From an uncultured Desulfobacterales bacterium (GTDB lineage Bacteria > Desulfobacterota > Desulfobacteria > Desulfobacterales > JAFDCJ01): a stretch of 15,639 bases of DNA. Both the position numbers and the translations under genes were made by a program. Below the pieces are notes generated by a model, which was not told where the DNA came from, ran no database searches, and saw only the letters and a program-made list of their open reading frames with translations. This document shows, one piece after another, positions 6,773-14,738 of this stretch. Each line of letters begins with the position of its first letter. Within the stretch, counting starts at the first letter, position 1. The DNA lies in assembly GCA_945787595.1 (NCBI GenBank), contig CALZJV010000206.1, forward strand, positions 1-15,639. Reading direction: 5' to 3'.

Positions 6773-8782
6773 ATGCAATTGCTACGTTTCATGATTTTAG
6801 GCGTCATCTGGCTTGCAGATATGGCAGGGATGGTCGCCATTGCTCCCATAGGAGAACACCCATTGCTGTTTTCTGTGCTATTCGGCCTTGGTCATGTACT
6901 GATGATTTTTTTGGTCAGATGGTTTCCGGAAAATATTGCACCGTATAAGGCTTTTGCAGCTATCTTTATTATAGGCCTCCTCGGCCGCTTTGTTTTCCTG
7001 TTATATCCGGTGGCAAACGATGTTTTTCGATATGTTTGGGAAGGCAGTATTCAAAATCTCGGGTTTAATCCTTATAATTACTCACCCCTCAGCCCGGCTT
7101 TGGCGGTGGTCGCGCGCGGTGACCTTCACGCCATCTGGCAGCAAATCAACCATCCGGAATTTTCCGCTGCCTATCCGCCGGTTGTTCTGCTGTTGTTCAG
7201 GATTCTTGCCTGGCTTAATCCGGACCCTTTCTTTTTCAAAGCCGTTATGATCGGGTTCGATATCGGCGTCATGATCATTTTGATGCTGATGATCAAACAA
7301 CGTGGGGTTTTGCCATCCCGCCTGCTTCTGTATGCCGCCAATCCGCTGATCCTTTTATTTATCAGCGGGGAAGGGCATCTGGATATAATTCAGGTGTTTT
7401 TTTTGTGTCTGTCACTGTATCTTATCCTTTGGAAAAAGTCTCCTGTCACTGGTTTTTTGATGTTGGGTCTGGCGATCTTGTCGAAATATTTTGCTTTGGC
7501 AGCCTTGCCTTTTCTGGTGAGTGGGGAAAATCGAACCAAAAGCCTCGCAGTATTGATACCGTTGATATTCTATATTCCTTACATGGACGCCGGTGCCGGC
7601 ATTTTTCGATCCCTGGCTGAATATGGGACCCATTTTCATTACAATGATTCCATGACGGTGTTGATTCGATATTTATTCGGCGGTCATTACGTTTTCATGT
7701 CCATTTGCTTTCTGGGGATCTGCCTTGTCTGGGTGTATTTGTTTGTGCATGATCAACTGCGCAGTGTCTATCTGGCCTTGGGCTGTCTGCTCGTTTTTCT
7801 TCCCACGCTTCACCTCTGGTATCTTGCATTAATTGCACCGTTTCTCGTTTTTTTCCCGTCACGGGCATGGTTGTATCTTCAAATAGCGGTTGCCGTTACC
7901 TTCTCTGTCAACGCCATTGAATTCAACACCGGCGTGTTTCGAGAGATCTCCTGGCTGAAACTGTTTGAATACGTTCCCTTTTATGGTCTTCTTTTATATG
8001 GTCTTTTTACGGACGGATTTCTTTTCCAGGGCAAGGCCTACGTCAAACCAAGATCTATTTCCGCTGTCATCCCTACCCTGAACGAGTCGAAAAGCTTGGT
8101 TCGATGCCTTGAATCCCTGAAAAATCGCACGGCCTTGAACGAGATAATTGTGGCCGACGGTGGTTCCATCGACGGAACCCCGGAAATTGCGGCAAAACTG
8201 GGAGCGCGGGTGGTCGAAAGTCCGAAGGGCAGGGGGCTCCAAATCAGAGAAGGGGTTGACGCCGCATCCGGCGATGTGATCGTTATCCTTCATGCGGACT
8301 GTATGGCGATAAAAGGTGTGTTTAATAGGATACTCGCCAAGCTCACGTCCGATCCCCACACAGTTGGCGGCGCGGTCGGGATGCAATTTGAAAGAAATAA
8401 TTCAAAAACCATGGTGATTGCTTTCTTAAATAATATGCGAACGTTTTTGACCGGGATTTCCTTCGGCGATCAGGCCCAATTTTTCAGAGCCAAGGCCCTC
8501 GCCGCCGCAGGAGGATTTCCGTCAATGATGCTAATGGAGGATGTTGAATTATCATTGCGATTAAAAGCGGTCGGCAGACTCGCTTTTCTTCGAAAGGGGA
8601 TATTAGTGTCCGGAAGACGATGGGCAGTCAATGGTTTTGCAGGCAATTTAATGACGGTATTCCATCTTTTCCCACGTTACTTGATTGAACGAAGATTTTT
8701 TCGAAGCAACACCCTGAAGCGGAATTATTATGACATCTACTATTCCGATAGGAAGACCCTATCCGGCAGAAAGCGGAATTGA
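6773..8782 (+). CDS. GT-C membrane glycosyltransferase fused to GT2 domain (TIGR04283-like)
   Basis: 669 residues. The first 420 or so form a polytopic membrane domain with many hydrophobic spans. An early loop reads NDVFRYVWEGSIQNLGFNPY, the acidic first loop typical of GT-C enzymes that use polyprenyl-phosphate sugars; GEGHLDIIQ and KYFALAALPF follow. From about residue 427 comes a cytosolic GT2 (GT-A) domain: IPTLNES, VADGGSIDGT (near 462), HADC (507-510, in the DXD position), GDQAQFF (565) and MEDVELSLRL (588). This second half matches the 'rSAM/selenodomain-associated transferase 2' family, TIGR04283. A fusion could make and use a lipid-linked sugar in one protein; this is inference. There is no ribosome-binding site at the ATG, and a terminator lies 14 bases upstream, so the start or the transcription is unusual. 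A later start, such as the ATG at 6791, is possible. The stop codon lies inside a heptamer repeat. Confidence 0.82.
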   Translation: MQLLRFMILGVIWLADMAGMVAIAPIGEHPLLFSVLFGLGHVLMIFLVRWFPENIAPYKAFAAIFIIGLLGRFVFLLYPVANDVFRYVWEGSIQNLGFNPYNYSPLSPALAVVARGDLHAIWQQINHPEFSAAYPPVVLLLFRILAWLNPDPFFFKAVMIGFDIGVMIILMLMIKQRGVLPSRLLLYAANPLILLFISGEGHLDIIQVFFLCLSLYLILWKKSPVTGFLMLGLAILSKYFALAALPFLVSGENRTKSLAVLIPLIFYIPYMDAGAGIFRSLAEYGTHFHYNDSMTVLIRYLFGGHYVFMSICFLGICLVWVYLFVHDQLRSVYLALGCLLVFLPTLHLWYLALIAPFLVFFPSRAWLYLQIAVAVTFSVNAIEFNTGVFREISWLKLFEYVPFYGLLLYGLFTDGFLFQGKAYVKPRSISAVIPTLNESKSLVRCLESLKNRTALNEIIVADGGSIDGTPEIAAKLGARVVESPKGRGLQIREGVDAASGDVIVILHADCMAIKGVFNRILAKLTSDPHTVGGAVGMQFERNNSKTMVIAFLNNMRTFLTGISFGDQAQFFRAKALAAAGGFPSMMLMEDVELSLRLKAVGRLAFLRKGILVSGRRWAVNGFAGNLMTVFHLFPRYLIERRFFRSNTLKRNYYDIYYSDRKTLSGRKRN

Positions 8783-8798
8783 CCATTGAATATTTATG
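8778..8798 (+). repeat. Heptamer repeat, family AWTGAMN, overlapping a stop codon
   Basis: Three 7-mers (ATTGACC, ATTGAAT, ATTTATG). The stretch 8774-8794 matches 12010-12030 in 20 of 21 bases. The TGA of the upstream gene (8780-8782) is part of the first unit. No terminator is visible between this and the convergent rpe gene. Confidence 0.6.
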
Positions 8799-8865
8799 GA
8801 TACGATGGGCCTCAGCACTCTCCATATCCCGCCAACCCGAGACCGCCAAGTCCCATTCCCCATTT

Positions 8866-9522
8866 TCACACGCCGATTTTTTTCCGAAAAGCATCAATGG
8901 TCGCTTGGTAATCCCGGCTGCCGAAAATGGCTGAACCCGCCACAAATGCGTCTACACCGGCAGCCGCAATATCGGCAATCGTTTTCTCGTTGACACCCCC
9001 GTCGATTTCGATCAGAGTCTTTAGATTTTTTCGCTGGATCAATTGACGCAGCGTTCTTACCTTATCAAGGCTGTTTTTGATGAAAGCCTGACCGCCGAAC
9101 CCGGGGTTGACACTCATGAGAAGCACATAATCGACATTTTCAATGATCCATTCCAGTGTCTGAACCGGGGTTGAAGGATTCAGAACGACACCCGGTCGAG
9201 CGCCGCACTCGCGGATCAGCTGTACCGTGCGGTTGAGGTGTATGCAGGTTTCGATTTGCACGGATATCAGAGAGGCTCCGGCCTTGGCGAAAGCCGGTAT
9301 GTAATTGTCCGGGTTTTCAATCATCAAATGCACATCGATCGGCAGCGAGGTTACCCGCCGGACCGCTTCGACAATCAATGGCCCGATGGTAATGTTGGGC
9401 ACAAAATGACCGTCCATGACATCGGCATGGATCCAATCAGCGCCGGCCGACTCTACTGCCTTGATCTCGTTGCCAAGCTTGGAAAAGTCAGCCGACAAAA
9501 TTGAAGGTGCGATCACTTTCAT
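8866..9522 (-). CDS. rpe: Ribulose-phosphate 3-epimerase
   Basis: 218 residues, full length. It interconverts D-ribulose 5-phosphate and D-xylulose 5-phosphate in the pentose phosphate pathway, as a cytosolic TIM barrel. Family motifs appear in order: [12 protein letters not shown] (5-16), [12 protein letters not shown] (32-43), [12 protein letters not shown] (61-72), [10 protein letters not shown] (138-147) and [10 protein letters not shown] (172-181). The metal and catalytic residues His32, Asp34, His65 and Asp174 are all present. The ribosome-binding site is clear (GGAG, 6 bases before the ATG). It is last in the - strand run, 153 bases after the PASTA gene, so it may be co-transcribed or have its own promoter in that gap. 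It converges with the GT-C/GT2 gene across 83 bases. Confidence 0.96.
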   Translation of the reverse strand: MKVIAPSILSADFSKLGNEIKAVESAGADWIHADVMDGHFVPNITIGPLIVEAVRRVTSLPIDVHLMIENPDNYIPAFAKAGASLISVQIETCIHLNRTVQLIRECGARPGVVLNPSTPVQTLEWIIENVDYVLLMSVNPGFGGQAFIKNSLDKVRTLRQLIQRKNLKTLIEIDGGVNEKTIADIAAAGVDAFVAGSAIFGSRDYQATIDAFRKKIGV

Positions 9523-9675
9523 AAATAGCTCCGATTATTATTGGTTGAATTCATAAATTATTAAATGAGGGGTTGGGGAGTTTCTCAGAGCCGACCCGCT
9601 GCATGGATAATCGCCACCGAAACCGCATGAACTCGACCCTAAGGCCTCGTAATGAATGAACAGTAATCAAAATTC
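9523..9675 (-). other. 153-base gap between PASTA gene and rpe
   Basis: Apart from the rpe ribosome-binding site at 9529-9532 I see no clear promoter, terminator, RNA gene or heptamer array here. The half next to rpe is AT-rich, which would fit a promoter, but no convincing -35/-10 pair was found. Confidence 0.4.
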
Positions 9676-10647
9676 TCACCACGCTTCATACATCTGGGTT
9701 TTCACCAGCTCATCATCCTCAAAGATGAATGCCCTTGCATCCTGATCCCTTGGAACCATAACCCATATCTCTTCGCCAGGTTTGATGTAGTCGTCGAATA
9801 TATCGACAGTTCCATCCTCGCTTTCTAATTCCACCCGGATCCTTTTTTTCAGGAATCCGTTTTTGACTCGGTGCTGCAACAGACTCCCGTACAATGGAGG
9901 GCGCAGGTGTGCTCTTATCGTTTTTCCGGGGTGGCGGTTGATCACCAGATTAATGGGACTATTTTCGCGGATTCGGTAGCCTGCCGGTGGTTCCTGGTTA
10001 ATAATCATATTGCGGGGTTTGTGTTTATCAAAATGCGATCGGATCTCTCCGACCATCAGGTTGGTCTTTTCGATCATTAAGACGGCCTTATCCAGTGTCA
10101 GTCCGGCCAGCTCAGGCATCATGTAGGCGACAGGTCGAGGCCCCATGCTCACCAATAAATCTACCGGAGCCCCGCGCGCGATCATGGTGCCGGCAGCGGG
10201 TACCTGCTCAACAATATGGTCTTTTTCAACTGCCTTGATATAGGTATGTGTCAGATGTCCCTGGCTAATGCTGTTTTCCTCCATTATCATTCGAGCCTGT
10301 CGCTGCGAAAGAGAGATTAGATTGGGCATTAAAATATGTTGGGGACCTTTTGAAAGAATAATTCTGATATCCCGATCTTTCTTTACTTCCGATCCCGGGT
10401 CCGGTTCCTGGTAGGTAACATAGTTCTTCGGGAATTGCCGACTGTATTCCGACCCATTAACTTTGGTATTCAATTGCAGATCGGTCAACCGCTCAAGGGC
10501 GGTGACCACATCTTTTCCGACAAGGTCCGGCACGATCACGGTATCTTCGCTTTTGATGATAAAGGTCAGTGTTAAATAGGCACTGGCTCCGGCCACCGTC
10601 AAAAAGGCAATTGCCAAGGCTGCTATTTTTGCAAACTTTGTAATCAT
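9676..10647 (-). CDS. Membrane-anchored PASTA-repeat protein
   Basis: 323 residues from the ATG at 10647, chosen because it overlaps the rsmB stop as ATGA; a longer frame starting at 10698 would overlap rsmB by 55 bases. One N-terminal membrane span (about 8-30) is followed by three PASTA repeats at about 37-101, 107-170 and 178-240. Each has the typical opening (V/M)P(D/N/E)L and a late Q-P/PxPG turn (QEPDPGS, EQVPAAGT, QEPPAGY). An 80-residue C-terminal part of unknown type follows. PASTA domains bind peptidoglycan or muropeptides, usually on Ser/Thr kinases or penicillin-binding proteins, but neither a kinase nor a transpeptidase is attached here. It probably sits in the inner membrane with the repeats in the periplasm. 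Its link to rsmB may be only positional. Confidence 0.85.
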   Translation of the reverse strand: MITKFAKIAALAIAFLTVAGASAYLTLTFIIKSEDTVIVPDLVGKDVVTALERLTDLQLNTKVNGSEYSRQFPKNYVTYQEPDPGSEVKKDRDIRIILSKGPQHILMPNLISLSQRQARMIMEENSISQGHLTHTYIKAVEKDHIVEQVPAAGTMIARGAPVDLLVSMGPRPVAYMMPELAGLTLDKAVLMIEKTNLMVGEIRSHFDKHKPRNMIINQEPPAGYRIRENSPINLVINRHPGKTIRAHLRPPLYGSLLQHRVKNGFLKKRIRVELESEDGTVDIFDDYIKPGEEIWVMVPRDQDARAFIFEDDELVKTQMYEAW

Positions 10648-12002
10648 GAGATTCGTTGAAGTCGAACTGAAAAAAAACCGTCCATCTGAGTTAAACACGG
10701 GAAGGTCTTGAAATAGCCTTTGGAGACTGCCATTTTGCTGATTCCACTCGGAAGCGCCCCGCAGTCATCATCGATAACAAATTCGCCGTGGTTTTTCAAA
10801 AATTGATGAATTACCTCTTCATTTTCTTCGGGCTCCGGACTGCATACGGCATACATTAAATAGCCGTCCGCTTTGACAGCATGGGCTAAATTCTCCAGCA
10901 GGCGCACTTGCCTGGTTTTATATCGCGCTAACTTTTTTTCGGAGCGATGCCATTTTATATCCGGGTTGCGACGCATGACACCAAGTCCCGAGCAAGGTGC
11001 ATCCAACAGAATACGGTCAAAGCCTTGGCGCGGTCTTTGCGGCACCCCATGTTCAAGATCGAGGCAAAGGGTTGATACGATAGAAATGCCCAGACGCTGC
11101 ATTTCAGCTTCGAGCTGCCAAAGCTTTTGCGCGTTCATGTCCAATGCAACGACAGCACCTTTATTATTCATGAGTTGGGCAATATGACCGGTTTTGCCGC
11201 CCAGACCTGCGCAGGCGTCCAGAACGAATTCCCCCGGTCTCGGATCTAACAACAGTGACACCAGTTGCGCGGCTTCATCCTGAACCTGGAACCAACCGGC
11301 ATCAAAGCCGCTGAGCTTTGGTATCGATGTCCCGGGGTTGAAAAAAGTGATACCATCCGGTGAATAAGGCGTTTGCTTTACGTCTTCAGCTTCGCTATCG
11401 AGTTTCAATAACAGTTTGCCTGGTGATATCTTGAGTGTATTGGTGCGAACGGTTATCGGAGGGATGGAATTAACGGCATCGCACAGGCTAGCCGTTTTTT
11501 TTTGACCATAACGCTGCAGCCATCTGCGGATGATCCATTCCGGAAACGATTTGCTGATCGCCAGAGCAGCACTTGCATATTTACGCATATCCGGAAAGGA
11601 AACATCTCGATACAGCCGTGAAGCCTTGCGCAACAAGGCGTTTACATACCCTACCACCCAGGGCGCACCAGACGCTTTGGCCATATCAACAGCGGCATTG
11701 ACTGCTGCGGAATCAGGAATTCGATCCAGGTAAATAATCTGGAATAGGGCCAGCCGCAGGATATTCAAAACCCTCGGGTTGATTTTATTAAAACGGGTGC
11801 TGGAAAAATGGCAGACAATATAATCCAAGCGGCCCCTCCAGCGCAGTACCCCGTACACCAGGGTCTGCAGCAACGCTCGATCCCGCCGCGAGACCATCTG
11901 TCCACCTCGGGAATGGTCCTCCATGAGGGTGTCCAGGGTGCGCTGGCCTTGATCCAGGGTATTTAATATGACCAATGCAGTTTTTCGTGCATCAAGGGGC
12001 AT
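10644..12002 (-). CDS. rsmB: 16S rRNA (cytosine-5) methyltransferase RsmB
   Basis: 452 residues, close to the family length. It methylates C967 of 16S rRNA (E. coli numbering) using S-adenosylmethionine. Residues 1 to about 140 form the NusB-like RNA-binding domain (RDRALLQTLVYGVLRWRGRLD; PDSAAVNAAVDMAK). The Rossmann methyltransferase part starts with the SAM loop VLDACAGLGGKT (D262). The two family cysteines are present: Cys337 in DAPCSGLGVMRRNPD and Cys387 in YAVCSPEPEENEEV. The start MPLDARKTAL agrees with the family. No ribosome-binding site is seen before the ATG; the bases there belong to a heptamer repeat array. It is translationally coupled to the PASTA gene. Upstream lies a 237-base gap and the broken fmt. 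Confidence 0.95.
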   Translation of the reverse strand: MPLDARKTALVILNTLDQGQRTLDTLMEDHSRGGQMVSRRDRALLQTLVYGVLRWRGRLDYIVCHFSSTRFNKINPRVLNILRLALFQIIYLDRIPDSAAVNAAVDMAKASGAPWVVGYVNALLRKASRLYRDVSFPDMRKYASAALAISKSFPEWIIRRWLQRYGQKKTASLCDAVNSIPPITVRTNTLKISPGKLLLKLDSEAEDVKQTPYSPDGITFFNPGTSIPKLSGFDAGWFQVQDEAAQLVSLLLDPRPGEFVLDACAGLGGKTGHIAQLMNNKGAVVALDMNAQKLWQLEAEMQRLGISIVSTLCLDLEHGVPQRPRQGFDRILLDAPCSGLGVMRRNPDIKWHRSEKKLARYKTRQVRLLENLAHAVKADGYLMYAVCSPEPEENEEVIHQFLKNHGEFVIDDDCGALPSGISKMAVSKGYFKTFPCLTQMDGFFSVRLQRIS

Positions 12003-12013
12003 GATAAACCGGA

Positions 12014-12048
12014 ATTGACTATTGAATATTGACGAATGAATATTTGTG
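12014..12048 (+). repeat. Heptamer array, family AWTGAMN, just upstream of rsmB
   Basis: Five tandem 7-mers (ATTGACT, ATTGAAT, ATTGACG, AATGAAT, ATTTGTG). The array begins 11 bases upstream of the rsmB start codon, where a ribosome-binding site would be expected. It is a near-copy of 8774-8798 with extra units. Confidence 0.75.
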
Positions 12049-12192
12049 GATGTCGCTTCGCTCCGTCAATTCAATTTCTATTTGGCTGAATTTCCCCGCC
12101 AGTTGCTGCGATAAGATTTCTTTTCCATTAGATGATACCCGCGACTTACCGCGAAGGGTTCCTTGATGGTTTTTTTTATAATGGAAGAATTC

Positions 12193-12227
12193 CTTAAATA
12201 TTCAATATTCATTCGAAAATATTCAAT
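12193..12227 (-). repeat. Heptamer array, family AWTGAMN, just downstream of fmt
   Basis: Read on the - strand, five tandem 7-mers (ATTGAAT, ATTTTCG, AATGAAT, ATTGAAT, ATTTAAG) start 12 bases after the fmt stop. CCTTAAATA/TATTTAAGG (12192-12200 and 12228-12236) encloses the array as a perfect 9-base inverted repeat. No T tract follows, so it is not a standard terminator. Confidence 0.7.
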
Positions 12228-12239
12228 TATTTAAGGATG

Positions 12240-13042
12240 CTATCCCAGAACCGAACCCGGCGGTATCCCGTGTCCCCTCAGAAAATCTTTTATCAAGAGG
12301 CGTTTGCCCGAAGCACCCTGGATTTCTTCGATGCAAAGCACACCTTTGGCGGTGGCGACGCGTAACTCATCGGCAAATCCTTTTAGGACTGTACCGGGAA
12401 ATTCTGTGATATCCATCGGCAGAGGACGGGATTTGAATACCTTCAGGCGTTTGTCGCCCAGAAAAGTATAAGCTCCCGGCCACGGAGTGACGCCCCGGAT
12501 AAAATTTACCAGGGATTCAGCGGATTTGTTCCAGTTGATGAGACCGTCGTCTTTGGTCAGCATGGGCGCATAGCTGGCAAGGCTGTGATCCTGGGGCATG
12601 GATTGAATCCGATTGTCTTCAAATGCCTTTAAGGTATCAATGAGGATAGCCGCCCCTTTAAGGGCCAAACGTTCATACAGCGTACCAGCGGTATCATCCG
12701 GGTTGATGGCTTCTTTGGTGCTGAGCAGGACGTTTCCGGCGTCCAGCTCCTTTACCATGAGCATGCTGCACACCCCGGTTTCTTTTTCACCATTAATAAT
12801 GGCCCATTGGATCTGTCGGCAAATTCTTCGGTCTTGATGGATGCCGGCTGGCTGACCTGATACCCCAGATCCAAAGCCATTCGCTTTACCGCCGGTGGGG
12901 TCACTTTACGGCCTCGTCCTCTGGGCCGATCGGGTGCTGTGACGACCATGGCGACATCATAACTGCTTTCATGCAGAGCGACGAGAGCAGGGACGGAAAA
13001 TTGAGGCGTGCCCAAAAATATGATTTTGAATTTTTTTTTCAC
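12240..13042 (-). pseudogene. fmt: Methionyl-tRNA formyltransferase, broken by internal deletion and frameshift
   Basis: Fmt puts a formyl group from 10-formyl-tetrahydrofolate on initiator Met-tRNA. The frame from 13042 (GTG, overlapping the def stop as GTGA) gives a normal N-terminus: IIFLGTPQFSVPALVAL, then VVTAPDRPRGRGRKVTPPAV, up to SIKTEEFADR near residue 75. It then runs out of frame and stops at 12752. The rest of Fmt resumes in another frame with QIQWAIINGEKETGV (about 12820 downward), includes ELDAGNVL, and ends at 12240. Total coding length is 267 codons against about 315 in E. coli. The roughly 45 residues normally between these blocks, including the catalytic Asn-x-His and the following SLLPxxRG motif, are missing. 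Neither fragment could be active. Either a true deletion or an assembly error; the frame offset requires a loss of 3n+1 bases. Confidence 0.85.
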
Positions 13043-13548
13043 TTTTCTCGTAATTGCTTTTTAATCCGCCGTTTGTACATTTGCCTTTTCAAGGAGCTGA
13101 TGTGCTCGATGAATAACTTGCCGTTTAAGTGATCGATTTCGTGCTGCAGAACGATGGCCAGAATTCCCTCGGCATCGATTTTTGAAGGGTTGCCATCCCG
13201 GTCAAGGCCTTCAACGGTTATGGAAGCCGTGCGTTTCACATCAGCCCTGAAGTCCGGAACGCTGAGACAGCCTTCATTTTCCGATACGATCTCTCCTTCT
13301 CTGGTAATAATCTTAGGATTGATCAGAACATGCAGGGAACGATTTTCATCTCTGGGGGAAACATCATAAATCAATACTCTCCTGTCCCAGCCGACCTGGA
13401 TGGCGGCCAGACCGATCCCCGGCGCGTCGTACATGGTGAGGGCCATTTTATCGATCATTTCCTGAACCTTCCCGTCGATATTATCAAGCGGTTGGGTCGG
13501 TTGGCTCAGAAATTTATCCGGATATGATAGAATTTTAAGTTTGCTCAT
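13039..13548 (-). CDS. def: Peptide deformylase
   Basis: 169 residues from the ATG at 13548. A TTG at 13563 would add five residues, but MSKLKILSYPD lines up with the usual family start. It removes the formyl group from the N-terminal Met of new proteins, using a bound Fe2+ or similar metal. All three motifs are present: GIGLAAIQVG (44-53), EGCLSVP with metal ligand Cys94, and QHEIDHLNG with His136, catalytic Glu137 and His140. The following KLFIEHISSLKRQ is also typical. The stop overlaps the fmt start by GTGA, the common def-fmt pair that acts on the two ends of the formylation cycle. Its integrity beside a broken fmt is notable. About 100 bases separate it from the upstream flippase-like gene, without a clear promoter. 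Confidence 0.97.
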   Translation of the reverse strand: MSKLKILSYPDKFLSQPTQPLDNIDGKVQEMIDKMALTMYDAPGIGLAAIQVGWDRRVLIYDVSPRDENRSLHVLINPKIITREGEIVSENEGCLSVPDFRADVKRTASITVEGLDRDGNPSKIDAEGILAIVLQHEIDHLNGKLFIEHISSLKRQMYKRRIKKQLREK

Positions 13549-13649
13549 ATCGTTATTTTTCAATTCTTTACTATACCTTGTGTTTTTCGGACGCGGGTTT
13601 GATGCACGAATTATGGCCTTGATTCCCGTTCGGTTGTTTGATTTTATCC

Positions 13650-14738
13650 TTAAATTCCCGGATCCTTGAATTCTTTACCTTCCAAAGACAATCGGCGTAT
13701 GTTGACGCTGAGAATCATTGCCGATACAAAACCGATAAGGATTACCGGGATGACTTGAATGGCATGGTTTGCCAGCGTGAAACCAGCCGCATCTTTGGCG
13801 GAAATGCCAAATAGAGAAAGCGCGAACACCCCGCCTGCTTCCCAGAGTCCCCACCATCCGGGAACGGACGGCAGGGAAATAAAGATACAGATAATCACCA
13901 TCACGGTGGTTATCTCAAGATATGTCAGGTTAATACCCGGGCTGCCGAGTGAAAATAGATAGTAAGAGCAGGCCTGCAGGCCCCAGATAAGAACTGAGTA
14001 ACCGGCACACAAAAAGATTTTTTTCGGATATCTTATCAGCTCAAAACCCTGGGCGATATTTTTTAATATGTTGATGACGGGGTCACAAACTTTTTTTGCG
14101 ACTGCGGTCTTAAACCGCTTTCCTGCAAAAAAGAACAATGACGGTGTCAGCAAAATCGCGCTGTACATAAAATTACGGACGCTGCCGATGCTGAACAATG
14201 CGATCCCCGCAATTAGCACCGCAGCAAGCTTAAGCATGGTATCAAATACGGTTTGAAGCGTTTCTTTGTCCAGCTGATAAGTGCCAAAGGCAACATATTG
14301 AGCGGGGTCTATTTTCAAGGCACCGGCAGTTAATATGAACAGTAATATCAATAGACAGATGTCAAATACCCGTTCCGCAACGACCGTGGCCAGACCGGTG
14401 GCAAAAGAAACTTTTTCCTCTTTTTGCAGAATTACTGGGCGGGCGACTTCACCAAGGCGACCCGGCAACACGCAATTGATCATAAAACCGATCATCAGGG
14501 GATGAAATGCACGCCAGAAATTTATCCTACGTGTTGATTCCAGTATGATCTGCCACCGCACCGCCCGCAACATGAAGGAAAGCACCGCGACCAGCACTGC
14601 CGGCAATACCCAAAAATAATTAATTGAGACCAGATATTTAAGAAGCTCGGCAATCGGAACATTTTTAAAAGCAAAATAGAGTGCTCCCGCCGATAATAAG
14701 ACACCCCCGATAAAGGAGATGGTCATATTTTTTTTCAT
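13650..14738 (-). CDS. Flippase-like / LPG-synthase-TM domain membrane protein (UPF0104 type)
   Basis: 362 residues with roughly eight hydrophobic spans and no soluble domain. The N-terminal span, the ALYFAFKNVP loop, FMLRAVRWQIILE, and then GFMINCVLPGRLGEVARPVIL followed by ATVVAERVFD form the conserved pattern of the lysylphosphatidylglycerol-synthase TM region family (PF03706, TIGR00374). Another family feature is LPSVPGWWGLWEAG near residue 300. Members include the flippase half of MprF and AglD-like proteins; here the synthase half is absent, so it may move a lipid or lipid-linked glycan across the inner membrane, but the substrate is not known. ATGA overlap with ribF (14735-14738) suggests coupled translation. 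The start codon is followed by a run of A residues and has no strong ribosome-binding site of its own. Confidence 0.88.
   Translation of the reverse strand: MKKNMTISFIGGVLLSAGALYFAFKNVPIAELLKYLVSINYFWVLPAVLVAVLSFMLRAVRWQIILESTRRINFWRAFHPLMIGFMINCVLPGRLGEVARPVILQKEEKVSFATGLATVVAERVFDICLLILLFILTAGALKIDPAQYVAFGTYQLDKETLQTVFDTMLKLAAVLIAGIALFSIGSVRNFMYSAILLTPSLFFFAGKRFKTAVAKKVCDPVINILKNIAQGFELIRYPKKIFLCAGYSVLIWGLQACSYYLFSLGSPGINLTYLEITTVMVIICIFISLPSVPGWWGLWEAGGVFALSLFGISAKDAAGFTLANHAIQVIPVILIGFVSAMILSVNIRRLSLEGKEFKDPGI

Larger units (their letters stand above)
12003..12239 (-). other. 237-base gap between fmt and rsmB, flanked by heptamer arrays
   Basis: Two heptamer arrays of the same family face each other near the ends (12014-12048 and 12193-12227). 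As a result 12021-12044 and 12204-12227 are inverted repeats with 22 of 24 bases matching, giving the segment the look of a small non-autonomous element. Between them, on the - strand, a 60-codon frame (12201 down to the TAG at 12021-12019) is open, with YKKNHQGTLRGKSRV near its start, but has no ATG and no ribosome-binding site. I do not call it a gene. From memory, some Desulfobacterota carry a DUF116 gene between fmt and rsmB; nothing like it is seen here. Confidence 0.5.

Noticed and set aside
7994..8386. 130-codon - strand frame inside the GT2 domain
   Set aside because: A shadow of the well-supported + strand gene with no motif of its own.
12019..12201. 60-codon - strand frame between the heptamer arrays
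   Set aside because: No start codon or ribosome-binding site, and both ends lie in repeats; kept only as a note in the gap description.
12240..12773. 177-codon frame as an independent gene starting at GTG
   Set aside because: It is the C-terminal two thirds of Fmt with the catalytic motif missing; homology continues upstream of this start.
13031..13039. Run of nine T (nine A on the coding strand) at the fmt start as a programmed slippage site
   Set aside because: Slippage here could not restore the protein, because the catalytic segment itself is missing further on.
12752..13042. 96-codon frame as a short intact protein
   Set aside because: It is the N-terminal part of Fmt; the last 20 or so residues are out-of-frame read-through past the deletion point.
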